From NCBI RefSeq assembly GCF_000346465.2, contig NC_034016.1, forward strand, positions 15,864,730 through 15,928,729: 64,000 nucleotides of DNA, read 5' to 3'. The notes below the pieces were generated by a model that was not told the DNA's origin, ran no database searches, and saw only the letters and a program-made list of their open reading frames with translations. This document shows, one piece after another, positions 59,578 through 64,000 of the stretch; position 1 is the first letter of the stretch, and every line of letters starts with the position of its first letter. This DNA is from Prunus persica (Eukaryota > Streptophyta > Magnoliopsida > Rosales > Rosaceae). A program made the translations under genes and the position numbers.

Positions 59578-60077
59578 TTGGATTCAAAGCCAAAAAAAAA
59601 GAGTGTAAAAATAGGACCACCTGTTAATGGACTAATATAAATTTACCAAATTATTCTTAATTCATTCACAGGTTTTAGAGATATTTTTTTGAAACACATA
59701 CGAAAAAAAGTTGGACTAGATTTGGAGTGAAGTTGATGAGATTTGGACTAAATTTTTTTTCTTAATTCATTCCCAAGTTTTTCTTGTTCTTTGTACTGTC
59801 GGCATTTTCGACAGTTGATGACATAAGCCGTCTCTAATTTGATCCAAGAGGCACATACAACAACAAATTATATAACAGCTAGTAGTTCAAAGGACTTGAT
59901 AACTACAATACAATCCATGATTGTCCAAATTTGCCATTGAACTTTACTATTATGTCATTTGGATGACGTACATATTTGCATAAGGAACCTCATCTGATAA
60001 GAAAAACTCCAACAAGTGTACTGTAAGTCTGTAATGAATTTGATCACCACCTCCAGTTATGAACTCTCAGTTTGCTA
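59578..60077. other. Spacer downstream of the intact ZnF-UBP gene
   Basis: Stretches such as 'agttcaaaggacttgata' and 'tgattgtccaaatt' near 59885-60010 resemble 54186-54430 beside the pseudogene, so the duplicated block includes the 3' flank. No gene seen. Confidence 0.5.
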
Positions 60078-61466
60078 TTAAACCGTCCGGAACGGGGGGG
60101 CCTCTCCAAATTTCAGTATGTAGGCAGTTTCATATACACCCCGCAGTTGTGGGATTACTTGAGCATCTAAATATGCATCGCAGGAGAAACACCAAACTGA
60201 TAGATCACTGTTTGAAATGAAAAGAAAGTGAGAAGACAAATTTGGAAACCATCACTGTAGACAGTAAATAAAAGATGACTTGAGGAAGGAAAATTTTGTA
60301 GAAAGCATTGATAATTATACCTGTAGCTGAGAGCAAGACAATGATTTGTCTGCTGAAAATGCTGAAGCATGTGCTTGTTCACGAAACGGCTGCACAGGAC
60401 GTCCTTACAGCACAAACATAACCAGTTCTCATTGGGGTGCTGGCATCTAGTTTAAGAAAATTGTTTCCCATATTAGAAATGTAACGTATGATTCAAGACT
60501 TAGGCACTCCAACTCAGATCAATGTATAAGGGGTAGAGAACCAGAAGGAGCAAGCTTTAGATTCTCTTTCTCTATAACAATTTGAAGATGTAATTGGATG
60601 AGAAAAAATTTCAGATCCTTTTATAGTTGATGCACTTTGAATATAAATATGTGTAAAACCAAAGGTTACCTAGACATTAAACTGCTAGGAAAAGAAACTA
60701 GAACAACCTCATGCCGTAGAATGAGGATCCTAGATCTCTCAGAGCCATGCTTTCAACAATGCTAGATGTCTTCTCTATGTTTTCTTTTTAAAGCTTTTCA
60801 GGGGAAGTTAGATGCAATGCACATTGTTGGATTTAAACAGCAGTCACAAATGTTCCGCAGTCATGTAAAGCAACCTCAACTCATTCATATGTTTGAAAAA
60901 CGGCATACAGATTCAGAAAGCAAACGCTTAATGGACAATCATACAGCATGTGACGTTATGGGTGAAGAGACAAATAGCTGCTAATACAAACAAGAGGATG
61001 AATGAAAAATTAGAAGATGGGTTGTCACTTTTGTGAAAAGAAAAAAAAAACCCTTTATCAAACTCTTTTGCTAGTGATAACAATCAACGCTGGAACAAGT
61101 GATCAGAGGCTAAATTGAGAACTGGGTCAAATTGGAACAACACAAACAAAACTGAAAAACTGAAAAAAGAAAGGTTACAACTTTGAGAAAAAGGAACCTG
61201 TTGCAGGGAGTATCAGGGGCGGGAATGTGAGCAAGATCAGTGGACAGGGAAGGCAGGTGATCGCAGAATGTTCGGGCCGCCACCCAACCCGATTCAGCTC
61301 CAAATATCAACTCTTCTTCGTTTTCAACAAATGGTTCCGCCTGATTCGTACAATCAACAAAACCCTTTGTCACAAAATTTCAAAAGAATCAAGCTTTCGG
61401 CTTCAGCCAAGCGCAGAGATAAAAGATTACCTGAGCAGCAGAAGAAGAGCCAGCTTGGGCTGCCAT
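60078..61466 (-). CDS. Intact ZnF-UBP (HDAC6/BUZ-type) protein, copy 3
   Basis: Four exons: 61466-61431, 61340-61198, 60446-60321 and 60207-60078, 144 residues in all. It consists of a single ubiquitin-binding zinc finger of the BUZ/ZnF-UBP type, as in HDAC6. The full set of presumed zinc ligands is visible: C38-H40 (FCDHL), C58-C61, C70-C73, C78, H85, H89, H95 and C108-C111 (WCFSC). Motifs NWLCLCCKDVLCSRFVNKHM and HCLALSY fit the family. These fingers bind the free C-terminal Gly-Gly of ubiquitin. There is no deacetylase or protease domain, so it is likely an adaptor. It keeps all splice sites and phases. It faces RPS29, only 360 bases away. Copies 1 and 2 are its relatives. Confidence 0.88.
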
Positions 61467-62675
<1,209 letters not shown>

Positions 62676-64000
62676 GTAGCTGACCTTCAACGTCCCAGGA
62701 CTTGAAGTTTTGGCCCAAGAATCGTCAGAGTAGTTGTTTCTGAGTTGTCATGAACTCCAAGAAGATATTTTTGTTTTAGCTGATTTGCTGTTGAACTTGA
62801 ATTGGTGGTCAGACTATGAATATTGTGTTAATGAATTAAAGTTTGATTTATGTTCTCTTTTGTTGTGGCTGTTTCTCATGTTCTGTTCTTGTTCATATCC
62901 TATGGAATTTAGCACATTCTTGCTTGCTCAGTATTCCGTGATATCAAAAGACTTTTGTTCAACACTATCTAATATCGAACAAAAAAAATTGAACTTCGAA
63001 AGTAAATGGCACTGATCTTCCACATTGTTCTTCTGATTTTATCGTTTAGGGTTTCTTTGATTGCTATGTGCCATTGTCTTGCTATGTGCATTAGGTTGTA
63101 GTTATGGTGCACACCCGAGTTGTCGAACCAGATCATAATCTTAAGTTGATGTCTGTTTCTTGTTCCATTTAGTCGCATGTCCGGTTGCCTCTGCCAAAAT
63201 TAATTAGTTTATCAGTACTGTCAAAACGTTTGTAGAACAATGTGGAAGACCGGTGCCGGTGAAACTATTGCTATGGAATTATGCCTGCTCGAATTCGGCA
63301 AAAATCGCCTTCTTTGTTGAAGTGGAGATTAACTGAACCAAGTTAAAAGATAAAGAAGCTTGGTTGGCGTGTACTTTTAAGAATCAAATCGTAAGCACAG
63401 CGATAATGTTGCATATTTTAGAAGTTCAGATTTCATGTTATGCAAATTTGATTAGAAATTTTCATGGTATGTTAAAATCCAACTGCATCTAGTTAGGGCG
63501 TTTTTCTTGATACAAGCGATACTAGAGAAGGAGAAATTAAACCACAAGTTTTCGGGTACAGTGATAAATATTTAACCACTTCGGCTGTGTTTGGCAGGCC
63601 TCACTGGACTGGACTAGCTTAAATAGCACTTGAAACCCATGTTTGGTAAAATAAGGGACTAACTTAAATGAGACTATATTGTCCAACAGTAAACAAAACC
63701 CCTCGTTCGCTCCTCTAATTTAGCGAGGTTAAAAAGTAGTTCGCAATATAGTGCCTCGCTAGATTGAACCGACGAGTCCCAACTAAACTCATTTCTTCTT
63801 CTTCTGAACCTGGAATTGGACTTTCTTGATTTCTGTTTTCAGTCAACCATATTCACTTAAGTCAGAGCCTTGGCTTGAATCAAAACCCCCTACCACAATC
63901 AACCTGTTAGACCACCACCATGAGTTTACCTAATTTCCGCAACCAAACAAACCCAAATCCTGGCTGGACAAGATCGAAGAGGACATGTGGGGAAAACGCA
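62676..64000. other. Right-edge spacer with a MITE copy
   Basis: The RPS29 3' UTR extends from 62676. No further gene was recognised. A transposon of the 52497-53514 family begins near 63590 and may run off the right edge. Confidence 0.45.
63588..64000. mobile_element. Partial DNA transposon, second copy of the 52497 family
   Basis: 'ggctgtgtttggcaggcctc' at about 63582-63601 is followed by 'actaacttaaatgagact' and 'tgtccaacagta', the same order as at 52500-52610. The right end is not clearly inside the window. Confidence 0.55.

Overview
This window is nuclear DNA from a eudicot flowering plant. The genes have many short exons with GT..AG introns, the spacers are AT-rich and carry small DNA transposons, and nearly every protein has a recognisable angiosperm counterpart. 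A woody rosid such as a member of the Rosaceae is my guess from the general look of the genes and repeats; nothing in the sequence fixes the genus. There is no prokaryotic, organellar or viral gene content.

Layout. 1.6-3.6 kb (-): a DUF2828 protein with a broken-looking N-terminus. 5.1-6.6 kb (-): a RING-H2 ubiquitin ligase of the RHY1A type. 7.75-8.2 kb (-): a small LEA-like protein. 8.2-13.2 kb: a 5-kb repeat-rich spacer with a hAT transposase remnant, two tandem repeat arrays and a hAT-type MITE with a perfect 8-bp target duplication. 13.2-17.0 kb (+): prolyl 4-hydroxylase (P4H9-like). 18.0-21.4 kb (+): an unrecognised coiled-coil protein with about eight copies of a short repeat. 22.0-23.6 kb (-): Mediator subunit MED28. 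25.4-26.9 kb (+): a small At2g23090-like zinc-finger protein. 28.8-31.1 kb (+): a secreted SERK-like LRR protein. 32.3-32.8 kb: a solo LTR. 33.8-35.6 kb (+): an Mpv17/PMP22 protein. 37.6-42.1 kb (-): two tandem ADA1-like SAGA subunit genes. 43.7-45.5 kb (-): a polyamine/amino-acid transporter (PUT5/LAT5). 46.4-49.0 kb (+): the sulfhydryl oxidase ERV1. 50.0-61.5 kb (-): three related ZnF-UBP loci (a coiled-coil fusion, a pseudogene and an intact gene) with a J-domain/DUF3444 gene between the second and third. 61.8-62.7 kb (+): ribosomal protein S29.

The genes do not form one pathway. They are mostly housekeeping functions: transcription (MED28, ADA1), translation (RPS29), mitochondrial or peroxisomal membrane and disulfide chemistry (Mpv17/PMP22, ERV1), ubiquitin (RHY1A-like, ZnF-UBP), wall-protein hydroxylation (P4H9-like) and transport (PUT5). 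The most dynamic parts are the ADA1 tandem duplication and the ZnF-UBP cluster. In the cluster, one copy is intact and one carries two frameshifts. The third has lost its last zinc-binding knuckle to a 1-base deletion but can be spliced in frame into a 234-residue coiled-coil exon.

All exon boundaries were worked out by eye from reading frame, GT/AG sites and remembered family sequences. No alignment or expression data were available.
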